Shown here: piece after piece, positions 7,183 to 15,556 of the stretch
Position numbering within the stretch: the first letter of the stretch is position 1
How the letters are laid out: every line of letters starts with the position of its first letter
Source of the DNA: Desulfobacterales bacterium
GTDB taxonomy: Bacteria > Desulfobacterota > Desulfobacteria > Desulfobacterales > JAHIVH01
DNA: 18,445 nucleotides
Assembly (NCBI GenBank): GCA_020056645.1
Contig: JAGVHJ010000423.1
Location: 1 to 18,445, forward strand
Reading direction: 5' to 3'
The notes under the pieces: model-generated
Database searches by the model: none
Told to the model about the DNA's origin: nothing
What the model saw: the letters and a program-made list of their open reading frames with translations, nothing else
Made by a program: the position numbers and the translations under genes

Positions 7183-7620
7183 CTTCACGACCATGACGGC
7201 CGTTCCTTCAAGGGCCCTCACCAGTTTCACGCTCGCATCGCCCATGACAAACTCCTCTGCTTTCGACATCCGCTTCCTGCCAACGACCACCATGGTGTAG
7301 GGTTGTTTCTTAAACTGATCGATGATGCCGTCGGCTACGGTGGGATAGGGATCCGTCACGAGAGAGACCTCTATGTTTTCCTTTAAGAATCCGGCATGGG
7401 TCAACTTGTCTTTAGCGGTCGAAAGCACGGTCAAATATTTGAGAGGCAGTTTGCGCATGTACTGTTTGCCCATCAGTTCTTCACCCGATGCGGGCTCCCG
7501 GTAGATATGGAGAAGGGTGAACCGGACATCCTCCGGACGGAAAGAGAGGCCGCATATATAATCGATGACCGCCCGGGAGCTCAATGAATCATTGAGGGCG
7601 ATAAGAATTGAATTTTTCAA
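7174..7620 (-). CDS. Universal stress protein (UspA-like)
   Basis: Single-domain Usp of 148 residues, cytosolic. It begins MKNSILIALNDSLSSRAVIDY, the usual first strand and helix, and ends VVVGRKRMSK...EFVMGDASVKLVRALEGTAVMVVK. The ATP-binding signature of Usp proteins (GxxGx9GS/T) is only partly kept: G114 and G127 are present, but the second glycine is replaced by Arg and the Ser/Thr after G127 by Asp. ATP binding is therefore doubtful. It lies 27 bases downstream of the atypical kinase gene, which itself is coupled to a GAF gene, so it may be an output or partner of that signalling pair. The site GGAGGTG is well placed before the ATG. Confidence 0.88.
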   Translation of the reverse strand: MKNSILIALNDSLSSRAVIDYICGLSFRPEDVRFTLLHIYREPASGEELMGKQYMRKLPLKYLTVLSTAKDKLTHAGFLKENIEVSLVTDPYPTVADGIIDQFKKQPYTMVVVGRKRMSKAEEFVMGDASVKLVRALEGTAVMVVKLK

Positions 7621-7647
7621 AATAACACCTCCAAAAAAAATCTTTCT

Positions 7648-8562
7648 TTAGGATTCATCAAAACACAAATAGAGGCACCGGTTGACATCTTCGATGATCT
7701 CTTCGACGCTCTCATAGTAAATATCCGTGGCCCGCGAAAAATGCATGAGGATGTCATTCATCTTCTTGGGAATAATCGGAAATATTTTTTTCAGGTTCAT
7801 GACCCGGCTTCTGTCCAGAATCGACATGTCCGCCTGTTCCAGCCGTGTCATCAGGTCGCCATACCGATGGGGATTCCTTTCGATATCGTAGGCCACATGG
7901 AATCCCTTTCCGATGGTGTACAATAAAATGTTTCCCATGCCGAAGAGGTCCAGTCCAAAAGGATTTTCCGGGGCCTCGTAATCATAATCGAAATCGATCC
8001 AAACATAATTTCCGGTTTCATTTTCAACGATGATGTGATCATTCCGGATGTCGCCATGTCTGAACCCGTTGATATGGAGGAACCGGATCGCCTCAAAGGC
8101 CTTTACCAACTGTTTCAGGATATGAGGGAGCCGGGTATGATAATAGGTGTCGTAATCCATCTCAATGCCTTCCATATAGACATAGAAATCGTGGCCTCTC
8201 ACCACATCCACCACCCGGATGCTGTTCAACTTTTCATCCACATACTCCTCCCCCTGCATGAAGTAGGGGTGATTCTTCACCAGCTTGATAATCCGGCCCT
8301 CTTTGTCCGGGTCTCTGAAACAGTTGATCTTGACCCCGCCCAGGTTGGTCTCGAACTTTTCATGAAAGACCAGCTTGATGATTTTACTCTGGTTCGTATC
8401 GAGATCAATGGCCCGCTTGACCCAGAATTTGGGATCCTCCACACCGAACCGTTTCTCTCTGGCATGGCCGACAATTCGAAACCGTTTATGCCCGACTCTC
8501 AGTTCATCTCCGCAATCGATGGAAAAGAAATCGGAAGTGTCTGTGACGATCCTTCCTCCCAT
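7648..8562 (-). CDS. Atypical Ser/Thr-type protein kinase (HGD catalytic loop)
   Basis: A 304-residue protein with a eukaryotic-like kinase fold. Visible marks are a candidate ATP lysine in IIKLVF (K63), an HGD catalytic loop in FRHGDIRNDHIIV (H169, D171), the magnesium loop IDFDYDY (D190-F-D in place of DFG) and GLDLFGMGNILL (about 203-214) matching the structural Asp of the F helix. The Asn five places after the catalytic Asp in normal kinases is His176, and the glycine-rich loop is not obvious, so activity is uncertain; an RIO/APH-like or pseudokinase role is possible. The N-terminal 40 residues may be a small beta domain. The ATG begins 3 bases after the GAF stop with GAAGGA inside the GAF end, indicating translational coupling. 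Confidence 0.82.
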   Translation of the reverse strand: MGGRIVTDTSDFFSIDCGDELRVGHKRFRIVGHAREKRFGVEDPKFWVKRAIDLDTNQSKIIKLVFHEKFETNLGGVKINCFRDPDKEGRIIKLVKNHPYFMQGEEYVDEKLNSIRVVDVVRGHDFYVYMEGIEMDYDTYYHTRLPHILKQLVKAFEAIRFLHINGFRHGDIRNDHIIVENETGNYVWIDFDYDYEAPENPFGLDLFGMGNILLYTIGKGFHVAYDIERNPHRYGDLMTRLEQADMSILDRSRVMNLKKIFPIIPKKMNDILMHFSRATDIYYESVEEIIEDVNRCLYLCFDES

Positions 8563-8565
8563 ATA

Positions 8566-9132
8566 TCACATTCCTTCAGTAAATCGCAGTGGAAGGCTTT
8601 TCATGGCCATCTTCACTTCTTCGAGAAAGTTTTTTAAACCGTTAATTTCAATCACAAGCCCCAGATGTTCGGATAGGATCTTCATCGACTCCAGGTCGTC
8701 ACTGTGAAGAATCCATTTCTCCGAATGGTATATCTTTAAAAGTCCAAGAACATGGGATCTACAGCGGATCGGAACGGAGAGCATGGCGACGATCCCTTCC
8801 CTGGCGGCGGCTTCCGGATACTGAACCCTGGGATCATGCTGAAAATCGGTGAAGAGGACAGGCTGGCCTGTCTTAAACTCTTCCAGTGCGTCCTCCGCGT
8901 AAATCGGACCTTTTGTCAGATACGCTTCGCTGATGCCGTGGGAGCTCACCCGAAAGAGCTGCTTTTCCCGCTCATCGAAGAGAAAAATACTGCATCCCTT
9001 GACATTGAAAGAGCGGCAGATACTTTCAACCAGGTGATCGTTCAAGAGATTCAGATCATCATAGGTCGAAATCGCGTAGCTAATGAGCTTGAATTGTTCC
9101 AGGTTTATTTTTCGCTGCAATTCCTTTGGCAT
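8566..9132 (-). CDS. GAF-domain sensor protein
   Basis: A stand-alone GAF protein of 188 residues. An N-terminal helix (KELQRKINLEQFKLISYAISTYDDL) leads into the GAF core (about 25-170), including CSIFLFDEREKQLFRVSSHGISEAYL and GIVAMLSVPIRCRSHVLGLLKIYHSE, typical GAF strands. The ligand is unknown; the cysteines (C41, C49 and one in PIRCRS) are not in a cluster pattern. There is no output domain, so it probably acts through the kinase encoded 3 bases downstream. A GTG six bases upstream could also start the frame, but the GTG itself forms part of GAGAGGTGACT, a better ribosome-binding site for the ATG at 9132, which I chose. A plausible promoter lies about 100 bases upstream. Confidence 0.88.
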   Translation of the reverse strand: MPKELQRKINLEQFKLISYAISTYDDLNLLNDHLVESICRSFNVKGCSIFLFDEREKQLFRVSSHGISEAYLTKGPIYAEDALEEFKTGQPVLFTDFQHDPRVQYPEAAAREGIVAMLSVPIRCRSHVLGLLKIYHSEKWILHSDDLESMKILSEHLGLVIEINGLKNFLEEVKMAMKSLPLRFTEGM

Positions 9133-9233
9133 AGTCACCTCTCATGGTTCCGGTTGATGGGGATTAAAAGGCCCGGCGTTTTCTCTTGTCTGGCGACTTT
9201 CATGGCGATTGACAGAGAAAACGCTATGGAACC

Positions 9234-9263
9234 TATATACGTTAACCGTGAAACGCCGGTCAA
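9234..9263 (-). promoter_or_regulatory. Candidate sigma70 promoter for the GAF-kinase-usp group
   Basis: On the minus strand TTGACC (9263-9258), an 18-base spacer and TATATA (9239-9234) lie in the 174-base gap between the MYG1-like gene and the GAF gene, about 100 bases before the GAF start. It is the best promoter match in that gap. The region also carries CGGTTAACG within the spacer, a possible regulator half-palindrome. Confidence 0.45.
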
Positions 9264-9306
9264 CCGTTATTTTCCGGCAAGGATCAAACAGAATCGGCGG
9301 GATTGC

Positions 9307-10110
9307 TTAATCCACGGATTTTGCGATCAGCTCCATGAGGGCTTCAAGGGGCAGCCGTGTTTTGGTTTTTGCGATAAATCCCCCCTGATGGGTGAATTTG
9401 ATGGCGGGATGATCCTTTAGCCTGGCGAAATCGACGCCGGGATCTTCGTGGTACCGTTTGAGAGTCCACCCTTCTCCCCGTCTGTCGTGGGAGATGGTGA
9501 TTGAAAATGGGGGGCCCAGACGGGCTAAATACTCCTCCGCGCCGGTCAGATCATCGGTCCGGCCCATGAGGCAGATCTTTTGCTTCACCTGGAGCTGTTC
9601 AACGTTTTTCCAGTAATTGATGCCGGAAAAGAGGTTTTCCGCGCCTCTGACCATGCTTTTCCCGAACGCTTTCATCACCGGTAGGCTTCCTCCGGGATTT
9701 TCTGCAAAATAGTCCAGGTACCACTCTTCAAAGGGGCTGTATGTGACGGAAAGATTTCTGGTTCCCATCTCCGCTCCCACACGAATGGGGCCGAACCGGT
9801 CTATTTTATCCTTATAATCCCACCAAGGAAGGACGCTCAGGGTCTCTGACAGGCCCAAAAAGCCGGCCACGATCCTGAAGCTTGCGGGGGTTTCCTGGTC
9901 CTGATGGTGATCAAAATTTTTGAGAAGAGGCTCGTGCCGGTTCCCGACATCCACCACCCATATCTTTGGGTTCTTCAGCTCTTCCTCCAACGGCTCCCGA
10001 CGGACCACCTGGAAACCGGCGTTTTCATGGGCCGCCAGGATGAGCGAAATTGCGAAAAATTCATCAAAGTGGGCCGATCCTGGATGGGTGATGATCAGTG
10101 TGTCTATCAT
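9307..10110 (-). CDS. MYG1-family (UPF0160, DHH-like) predicted metal-dependent hydrolase
   Basis: A 267-residue homologue of MYG1, a DHH-related family whose eukaryotic member has been described as a 3'-5' RNA exonuclease; the bacterial role is not established. The N-terminal metal motif ITHPGSAHFDE (H9, H14, D16) matches the family's THxGxxHxDE, and VVDVGNRHEPLLKNFDHHQD supplies D54 and the DHH triad 67-69. The closing stretch KFTHQGGFIAKTKT resembles the family's C-terminal HxxGFIA. Length is a little short for MYG1 (about 290-380). ATG follows AAGGATACTGAC. A 70 bp palindromic repeat and a T-run end just before the ribosome-binding site, leaving no room for a promoter between them, so its transcription must start in or before the repeat. 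Confidence 0.85.
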   Translation of the reverse strand: MIDTLIITHPGSAHFDEFFAISLILAAHENAGFQVVRREPLEEELKNPKIWVVDVGNRHEPLLKNFDHHQDQETPASFRIVAGFLGLSETLSVLPWWDYKDKIDRFGPIRVGAEMGTRNLSVTYSPFEEWYLDYFAENPGGSLPVMKAFGKSMVRGAENLFSGINYWKNVEQLQVKQKICLMGRTDDLTGAEEYLARLGPPFSITISHDRRGEGWTLKRYHEDPGVDFARLKDHPAIKFTHQGGFIAKTKTRLPLEALMELIAKSVD

Positions 10111-10130
10111 GTCAGTATCCTTAAAAAAAT

Positions 10131-10200
10131 GTGACTATTCAGCAGCTATTCATCAAGATGGCGAAAAGCCCGTTAAAGCAACGCCATACTGAATAGTTAC
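10131..10200 (+). repeat. Family B palindromic repeat (MITE-like), short copy
   Basis: The 70 bp element begins GTGACTATTCAG and ends CTGAATAGTTAC, terminal inverted repeats matching at 11 of 12 positions. Inside, ATGGCG and CGCCAT can pair. Its left 46 bases and right 27 bases match, in the same orientation, the two ends of the long copy at 16851 onward, so it looks like an internal deletion of about 166 bases. Read leftward, the paired ends are followed by ATTTTTTT, giving a terminator-like shape just before the MYG1-like gene. Confidence 0.82.
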
Positions 10201-10236
10201 AAAAAAAATTAAAAAATCCGCTCTCTTTCCGATGGC

Positions 10237-11016
10237 CTAATGGGCTACTTTTTTATCCAAGGCCTGGTTCCAGAGAACCCATTGGCTCGCGTCCTCTTCG
10301 GCGCTGAAGGGCGCTGGCTCCGATGCGGAGCCATCCGGTTTGACGGTGACCTGGTTCATGGTTTTCACAATAAAGGTCCAGGTCTCCATGCTCACCGGGT
10401 GAGGACCTGAAACCGGATGGGGGCCCGGTACTTTGACAGGCGTTGCGAGTTTTCCCGACGGTTCGAAAGGCGGCGTCAATTGCTTCTGGCTGACCACGAC
10501 CTCTCCCCAGTAAACCTTGACCACCGCCGAGGCGTCCGGGTTGACGCTCACGCGAAAGATGGTTCCCCGGACACCGGCCACGGCGGTTTTGGTGGTGATC
10601 TCGAACCCGCCCCGGCCCCCCAGGAAACGCGCGACGTTGGCCCAGCTCTTTCCGATCACCACATTCACGCTCACATCCCGTTTTTTTTCCGTGGGATCGG
10701 CGGAAACCGATGTGAGTTCGAAACAGCTCTCTTCGTCAAATCGGACAACGCTGGCGTCGGGAAGCCGGATCTCGATCCGGGAGTTTGGGCCGGTGGTCAC
10801 CCGGTCCCCTTCGTTCAGGTCGTGTCCGGCCTGGACCGGAGAGGGGGTGGGGGAGGTCTTCGATACTTTGGCGGCCTTTCCGTCAAGCCGGGTCACATGG
10901 GCCCGCCCCGTCTCGCTCGCAATTTTTAAAATATTGGTCTGGGCCAGGAGAGGGGTGTTCCCAATACCTGCCAGAAAAATAAAAAGGATCAAGCCGCCTT
11001 TTAGCCCATGGTTCAT
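10237..11016 (-). CDS. Secreted FecR-domain protein
   Basis: Periplasmic or surface protein of 259 residues with a signal peptide (MNHGLKGGLILFIFLAG...PLLAQT) and one FecR domain. The core reads GDRVTTGPNSRIEIRLPDASVVRFDEES and FEITTKTAVAGVRGTIFRVSV, the typical beta-helical FecR pattern, followed by WGEVVVSQ. A Pro-rich part holds a tandem GPHPVS repeat. It is not adjacent to a sigma/TonB system, so it is the stand-alone type often found with CHASE2 cyclases (recollection). An in-frame TTG at 11070 would extend the protein by 18 residues and overlap the previous gene, but ATG at 11016 has GAGGAG upstream and starts exactly at the signal peptide. It is 40 bases after the TPR/SLH lipoprotein gene, same strand. 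Confidence 0.88.
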   Translation of the reverse strand: MNHGLKGGLILFIFLAGIGNTPLLAQTNILKIASETGRAHVTRLDGKAAKVSKTSPTPSPVQAGHDLNEGDRVTTGPNSRIEIRLPDASVVRFDEESCFELTSVSADPTEKKRDVSVNVVIGKSWANVARFLGGRGGFEITTKTAVAGVRGTIFRVSVNPDASAVVKVYWGEVVVSQKQLTPPFEPSGKLATPVKVPGPHPVSGPHPVSMETWTFIVKTMNQVTVKPDGSASEPAPFSAEEDASQWVLWNQALDKKVAH

Positions 11017-11056
11017 TTTTTTAACGCTCCTCACAAAAGAGTTTTCAGAGAAAGCC

Positions 11057-12220
11057 TTAATATTTTGCAAGCTGTATCTTGAGCTCCCTGAGGCTGTTCA
11101 TGGCCTCCGCTCCGGATACGGTTCCCATGGGGTCGAATTCTCCGGTCGCCACGTCCTTCGCCTTCATGATTCCCCGGGTGGTGCAGGTCAAGATGGCGTT
11201 AAAAAAATAGTGATCGCTCCTCACGTCCGGAAAGGGGGAGTCTCCGCCGAAATTTTTGGTGGAGATGGTTAGGTCCGCGGACATTTTTGCAAGGATATCC
11301 TCGATCATGATGGCGAACTCGGCCCTGGTGATCATTTTTTCCGGTTGAAAGGTGTGATCCGGATAGGGTTCGAGCCCCTTGACGCCCGCATCCATCACCG
11401 CCTGGATGTCGGCTCGCAACACATGATTGGCGATATCGGTGGCCGCGGGAACCGGAACAAATTCACCGGTTTTAAAATCGGCGTCAGGGGCCTTGAAAGA
11501 GGTGTTGAAGTTTTTTTTCGCCCGGTTTTTAAAGAGTTCGTCGATCTTCAACTCTTCGATGAAGAGGGCCGCCACATCGGCCCGTGTGATTTTATCGAGC
11601 AGGGCGATCTGGGCTATGGCCGCACCGGGAAGAGCCCGTTCGATTTTCTGTATCGTTTCGAACTCCTGGTCCGCTTCCGCCACCAATCCATTATGGATTT
11701 CAAGAACCTTCCCGAACTGGGCCTTGGCCAGGTCGAAATTCTTGTTGAGCTTATAGGCCACGCCCATGTGATAGTAAGCGTCGGGTTTGTCCGGCGATAT
11801 CTTTACGGCCTGCCGGAAATGGTCCTGCAATTTTTTCAGCCACTTGTCACCGGCTTTATCCCGGTTCTGAAGGGTGAGCCGCATGAAACCCACATGGGCT
11901 TCGGATTTTTCGCCATCCTCTTTGGCGAGGCCTTCGCCTTTTTCCAGGGCCTCAAGCCCCTTCTCATAGTCATTTTTTGTGCCGAGAGCGATGCCCATGC
12001 CGATATAGGCCCTTGCAAATGCGGGATCGAGATCCCGCGCCCGTTCAAACTCCCGAAGCGCATCATCTGTTTGACCCATATTTAATAACTTGTGGCCGTT
12101 TGAAACATGGTGGGAGGGCGTATCCATCTCCGCCTGGGGAACCGCGGGTTTTTTCCCGCAGCCGGAAACCAAAAAAAGAACAATAACCAAAAACGCACTG
12201 ATTTGTTTGTTGCGAGTCAT
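11057..12220 (-). CDS. Outer-membrane-type lipoprotein with TPR and SLH domains
   Basis: A 387-residue exported lipoprotein. The signal peptide ends in lipobox LVSGC with lipidated C21; +2 Gly and +3 Lys do not suggest inner-membrane retention. Tetratricopeptide repeats follow at about 40-75 (GHKLLNMGQTDDALREFERA), 75-110 and 145-180 (AYYHMGVAYKLNKNFDLAKA). The second half has S-layer-homology segments: KITRADVAALFIEEL, a second near KMITRAEFAIMIEDIL and a third with FPDVRSDHYFFNAI. TPR plus SLH suggests a scaffold between outer membrane and peptidoglycan or surface polysaccharide. GAAGGAG stands before the ATG. It lies between the LPP20-like gene (61 bases upstream) and the FecR gene. Confidence 0.87.
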   Translation of the reverse strand: MTRNKQISAFLVIVLFLVSGCGKKPAVPQAEMDTPSHHVSNGHKLLNMGQTDDALREFERARDLDPAFARAYIGMGIALGTKNDYEKGLEALEKGEGLAKEDGEKSEAHVGFMRLTLQNRDKAGDKWLKKLQDHFRQAVKISPDKPDAYYHMGVAYKLNKNFDLAKAQFGKVLEIHNGLVAEADQEFETIQKIERALPGAAIAQIALLDKITRADVAALFIEELKIDELFKNRAKKNFNTSFKAPDADFKTGEFVPVPAATDIANHVLRADIQAVMDAGVKGLEPYPDHTFQPEKMITRAEFAIMIEDILAKMSADLTISTKNFGGDSPFPDVRSDHYFFNAILTCTTRGIMKAKDVATGEFDPMGTVSGAEAMNSLRELKIQLAKY

Positions 12221-12281
12221 GGGGGCTCCTTCTTTAATATGAAAAAGGGGGGTTGTCTGCCATCAGGGCCGGTTCATCGGT

Positions 12282-13118
12282 TCAATCCACAACGATCATT
12301 ACCCGGCACTGCTTTAAAAAGGAGAGATTTTCCGAGGCGCTGCGAATGGCCCCCGCATCGGAGTTGCTGATCACGATATCCGAGCTTCCTGGGCCGCTGG
12401 TCTTGAGGCCTTTGACAATCAGGGGCCGGTCGGTCACCCGGTCGTTTTTGGCCGCTTGGCGGATATCCTTGGCGTAGCCGCTCATGCCCTGTTGCACCGC
12501 GAATTCCCGGCTCACAAAAGCGGAGCCGTATACCTCCTGGCCATTTTCATCAAAAATCCGGGGAGACATGGCGGGTTTCACCTTCAAGCCCCTCCCATCC
12601 ACGATCAGTCCGGTGTAAACTCCTGGCGCGGGGTCCATCTGATCCTGGGGGATCGGGGTGATCGATTCCACCTGCTGAATTTCCGGGGGAAGCACCAGCT
12701 GGGAGAAACCGCCCCGGATATCCATCTGAACGACCACCTCCACGGTTCCGTCCGACATATAATCGGTCTTTAAAACCTGGGCGTTCTGGATGATGCCCTC
12801 CACCCGGCTGGTGATGACGTCGCTCTTGATAATGAAATTTTCAACCGTGGTGGTGGAATCGATGCGGAGGGCCTTGATCAATTCGAGGAGGTTTCTGTAG
12901 GCCACCAGTTTCGCCGCCTGGATGGCCATGGGCCGGGCGGCCCGGGAGTTGTCCGGGGGCGCGCCGATGCCCTTTGCCTGGACGATTCCTGTGGTCCAGT
13001 TGATATAACCGTGTTCCAGGTTCTGAATCATCTCGTTTTGCGGCTGTGTGTTTCCAAGCGCAGGAACCATCAGAAGAATCGAGAAAACAACCATACGCAA
13101 CAATCTGAATTTTTTCAT
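12282..13118 (-). CDS. LPP20-like secreted protein
   Basis: A 278-residue exported protein with signal peptide MKKFRLLRMVVFSILLMVPALG. The region 40-130 (INWTTGIVQAKGIGAPPDNS...AIQAAKLVAYRNLLELIKALRID) is typical of the LPP20/FlgT-N-like domain: a GxG strand, then an alanine-rich helix with AYRNLLE, then a strand pair (DGTVEVVVQMDI). No cysteine follows the signal peptide, so unlike LPP20 itself it is soluble periplasmic. The second half (GVYTGLIVDGRGLKVKPAMSPRIFDENGQEVYG) is a further beta-rich domain often found behind LPP20 domains. AAGGAGAG precedes the ATG. It is the first small gene after the CHASE2 cyclase (167-base gap) and leads the TPR/SLH and FecR genes. Confidence 0.82.
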   Translation of the reverse strand: MKKFRLLRMVVFSILLMVPALGNTQPQNEMIQNLEHGYINWTTGIVQAKGIGAPPDNSRAARPMAIQAAKLVAYRNLLELIKALRIDSTTTVENFIIKSDVITSRVEGIIQNAQVLKTDYMSDGTVEVVVQMDIRGGFSQLVLPPEIQQVESITPIPQDQMDPAPGVYTGLIVDGRGLKVKPAMSPRIFDENGQEVYGSAFVSREFAVQQGMSGYAKDIRQAAKNDRVTDRPLIVKGLKTSGPGSSDIVISNSDAGAIRSASENLSFLKQCRVMIVVD

Positions 13119-13285
13119 AGTCTCTCCTTTACAATGCTGACTTTATAAGACTGACGTTTAACAGGCATCGGCGTTTTGTGGTTCAATATGAATAATCCGC
13201 TCCGAAATTTCAATTGCTTTTTCGGAAATAGGGGTCTTTTTTGGCCGGGAGCGCCGGAAAGGGCCGTATTATCGATCCTGGCCCC

Positions 13286-15556
13286 TTATTTGGAGGCCAT
13301 GGAAAAGGCCTGATCCCACGTTTCCGGAGGCGGCGCTGTTTGAAAAAGGCGGCATCGACCGGTCATGACCTGGCTTGGGCCGTCCTCTGGATCGCGTTTC
13401 AACACCTCCTCGAAATGATGAATCGCCTTGTCCCACTCCCTGTTCCGGTAAAAAGAGAGGCCGGTTTCATAGAGCCGGATCATCTCGGCCATCTGTTCGT
13501 TTTCATGCTCTCTCCTGCAAAGGGGCTGATAGATCCGGACCGGACGCTTTTTCCCCACAACGATCACGCTGTCGATCTCCCTTGCGATAATTCTTTCCTT
13601 AACAGCTTCGTAAGTCGTTTGGCTGATCATGGAATAGGTTCCATAGACCTTGTTCACCCCCTCAAGCCTCGCCGCCGTATTGACCGTGTCTCCCATCATG
13701 GTGTAGTTCATTTTTTTCTTGGAGCCCATGTTCCCCACGATGGCCGGGCCGGTCGCCATTACAATCCGCATCTTCAACACCGGACGATTTTGGGCTTTCC
13801 ATTTCTCCCTCAGGCTTTCAAGCCGGTTCTGCATGTCGATGGCGGCGAGGCAACCGTTTTCCGCGTGGAGGGGAGTCTGATAGGGGGCTCCGAATATGGC
13901 GATGATCGCATCCCCTTCGTATTTATCAACGATGCCCGAGTGGATCTGGACAATCGCTTCCATTTCCGAGAGGTATTCGTTCAAGAGAAGCACCAGCTCC
14001 TTTGGCCCAAGGCTCTCGGATATGGTCGAAAAGCCCTGGATATCCGAGAAGAAGGCCGTTATATGGAGCTCTTCCCCTCCCAGGTTCAGCTTTTCCGGCG
14101 ACTGGATGAGCTCGTTTACGACCTTGGGGGAGAGATAGGTGGAAAAGGCGTTCTGAATGAAGCGCCTTTTTTTTTCCAGAGCCACGTATTGATAGGCGGT
14201 GATGGCGATATAGGTCAAGGTTGCGATGAGAAGCGGGTATACCAGGTTCAGGATGAGGCCCATGCCATTGAAAAGGGCTTGGGCGGTGAAAACATATCCA
14301 GCGCCCATGGTCAAAAATAAGATAAGTCCCGCCCTTCCTCCCAGAAAGGGAAGGAAAATACCCATGAGGAGGCCGGAGAGAACGATGGCGATAACGCTGA
14401 AGAGTTCATAGCCTGATGGATAGTAGAGAAAATTCCCTGAAAGGATGTTGTCGATGAGGGTGGCGTGGATCTCCGGGCCGGGCATGCGGTCAAAGGGGGT
14501 CATCCGGATATCGTGAAGCCCGGTGGCGGTCGCTCCCACCACGATGATTTTCCCTTTGAGAAGATCGGAGGGAACCTGGCCGTTTAAGATGTCCGTAGCG
14601 GAGTAATAAGGAAATGCGCCTTGTTTTCCCCTGAAATTGATCCGGATTTTTCCATCGGCCGAGACGGGAATCTCCCGGTCGCCAATCGTGATCGCCTGGA
14701 TGCCGTAGTCGGTCCATTCAAGGGATGGGGGCGCGCCGGTAAATGCCGAAAAGGCCATGAGCGACAGAGGCGCGTACCGTTTCCCCTCATATTCGATGAG
14801 TGCGGGAATCCATCTCAAATTGCCGTCGATATCGGATTCGGCGTTGAAAAAACCAGAATAGGAAGTGCTTTTGGAAATCACCTCGATATTGGATTCCGGA
14901 TAGCCGGAGGCTGTCAATGGAATGGCGGCAGGCAGGGGGTTTCTCGGATCAGCCGGGATGTAACGGTCCGCTATATAGAGCGATCCCTTGATATTCCGGG
15001 TGTGGTTTTTTGCCGTCGTCTCTCCGCTTTCAGCCGGCATCCGGATATCCTGGTTGAAGTAGTATCCCAGGACCACCTTTGCTCCCGAGTTATGGATGGT
15101 GTCGGCCAGTATCCGGTCATAATCCCTTTGCTTTTTTATTTCGTCTAAAAATCTTATAAAGTCGGCATGCTGGATCGAAAGCGTGCGAGCGGTCTCTTTG
15201 ATTTCATCGACCACCTCTCCCGCATCGGGCCGATCCGGTTCGAAGAATCCCACATCCAGGGCGATGACGCTCGCGCCCCCATCGGACAATTTCCGGATCA
15301 GGGCCGCCATTTTGATCCTGGGCCAGGGCCATTTTCCTTCCGCCTCCAGGCTCTTCTCGTCGATGACCGCAAGGGCCACCCTGGGTTCGGGCGCTTTCTC
15401 ACCCCGCGACAGGAAGCGGATGTCGATGCTCTTGAGTTCGATGAGATCGAGAAACGGGAAGAGGCGGTAATAATAGAAGAGAACTCCTGATAGGACCAGG
15501 AGGATTGAAATTGATAGGGAGGATGTCCGAATGCGGGGCTGATTCAAAAATGCCAT
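13286..15556 (-). CDS. CHASE2-domain membrane adenylate cyclase (class III) with C-terminal TPR
   Basis: Inner-membrane sensor of 756 residues that should make cAMP. One membrane helix at about 13-32 is followed by a periplasmic CHASE2 domain (about 40-375), three helices (about 384-403, 408-430, 434-455) and a class III cyclase domain (about 495-680). Catalytic residues are complete: metal ligands D505 (FFSDIQGFS) and D549 (KYEGDAI), substrate Lys545, and N626/R630 in MGDTVNTAARLE. Thr619 at the base-selecting position is common in bacterial adenylate cyclases. A TPR-like helix pair (RLYETGLSFYRNREWDKAIHHFEEVL) closes the protein. AGGATATGTTTCG precedes the ATG. It heads the leftward group with LPP20, TPR/SLH and FecR proteins, all periplasmic or surface exposed, so the sensor may read envelope state (inference). 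Confidence 0.93.
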   Translation of the reverse strand: MAFLNQPRIRTSSLSISILLVLSGVLFYYYRLFPFLDLIELKSIDIRFLSRGEKAPEPRVALAVIDEKSLEAEGKWPWPRIKMAALIRKLSDGGASVIALDVGFFEPDRPDAGEVVDEIKETARTLSIQHADFIRFLDEIKKQRDYDRILADTIHNSGAKVVLGYYFNQDIRMPAESGETTAKNHTRNIKGSLYIADRYIPADPRNPLPAAIPLTASGYPESNIEVISKSTSYSGFFNAESDIDGNLRWIPALIEYEGKRYAPLSLMAFSAFTGAPPSLEWTDYGIQAITIGDREIPVSADGKIRINFRGKQGAFPYYSATDILNGQVPSDLLKGKIIVVGATATGLHDIRMTPFDRMPGPEIHATLIDNILSGNFLYYPSGYELFSVIAIVLSGLLMGIFLPFLGGRAGLILFLTMGAGYVFTAQALFNGMGLILNLVYPLLIATLTYIAITAYQYVALEKKRRFIQNAFSTYLSPKVVNELIQSPEKLNLGGEELHITAFFSDIQGFSTISESLGPKELVLLLNEYLSEMEAIVQIHSGIVDKYEGDAIIAIFGAPYQTPLHAENGCLAAIDMQNRLESLREKWKAQNRPVLKMRIVMATGPAIVGNMGSKKKMNYTMMGDTVNTAARLEGVNKVYGTYSMISQTTYEAVKERIIAREIDSVIVVGKKRPVRIYQPLCRREHENEQMAEMIRLYETGLSFYRNREWDKAIHHFEEVLKRDPEDGPSQVMTGRCRLFQTAPPPETWDQAFSMASK

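Noticed and set aside
13119..13285. A terminator between the cyclase and LPP20-like genes
   Set aside because: CCGAAA/TTTCGG and GGGCC/GGCCC can pair, but neither is followed by a T-run in the leftward direction, so read-through remains possible.
13241..14320. A 359-codon rightward open frame opposite the cyclase gene
   Set aside because: It lies entirely antisense to well-conserved cyclase and TPR sequence and its translation shows no domain; GC-rich genes often leave long open complements.
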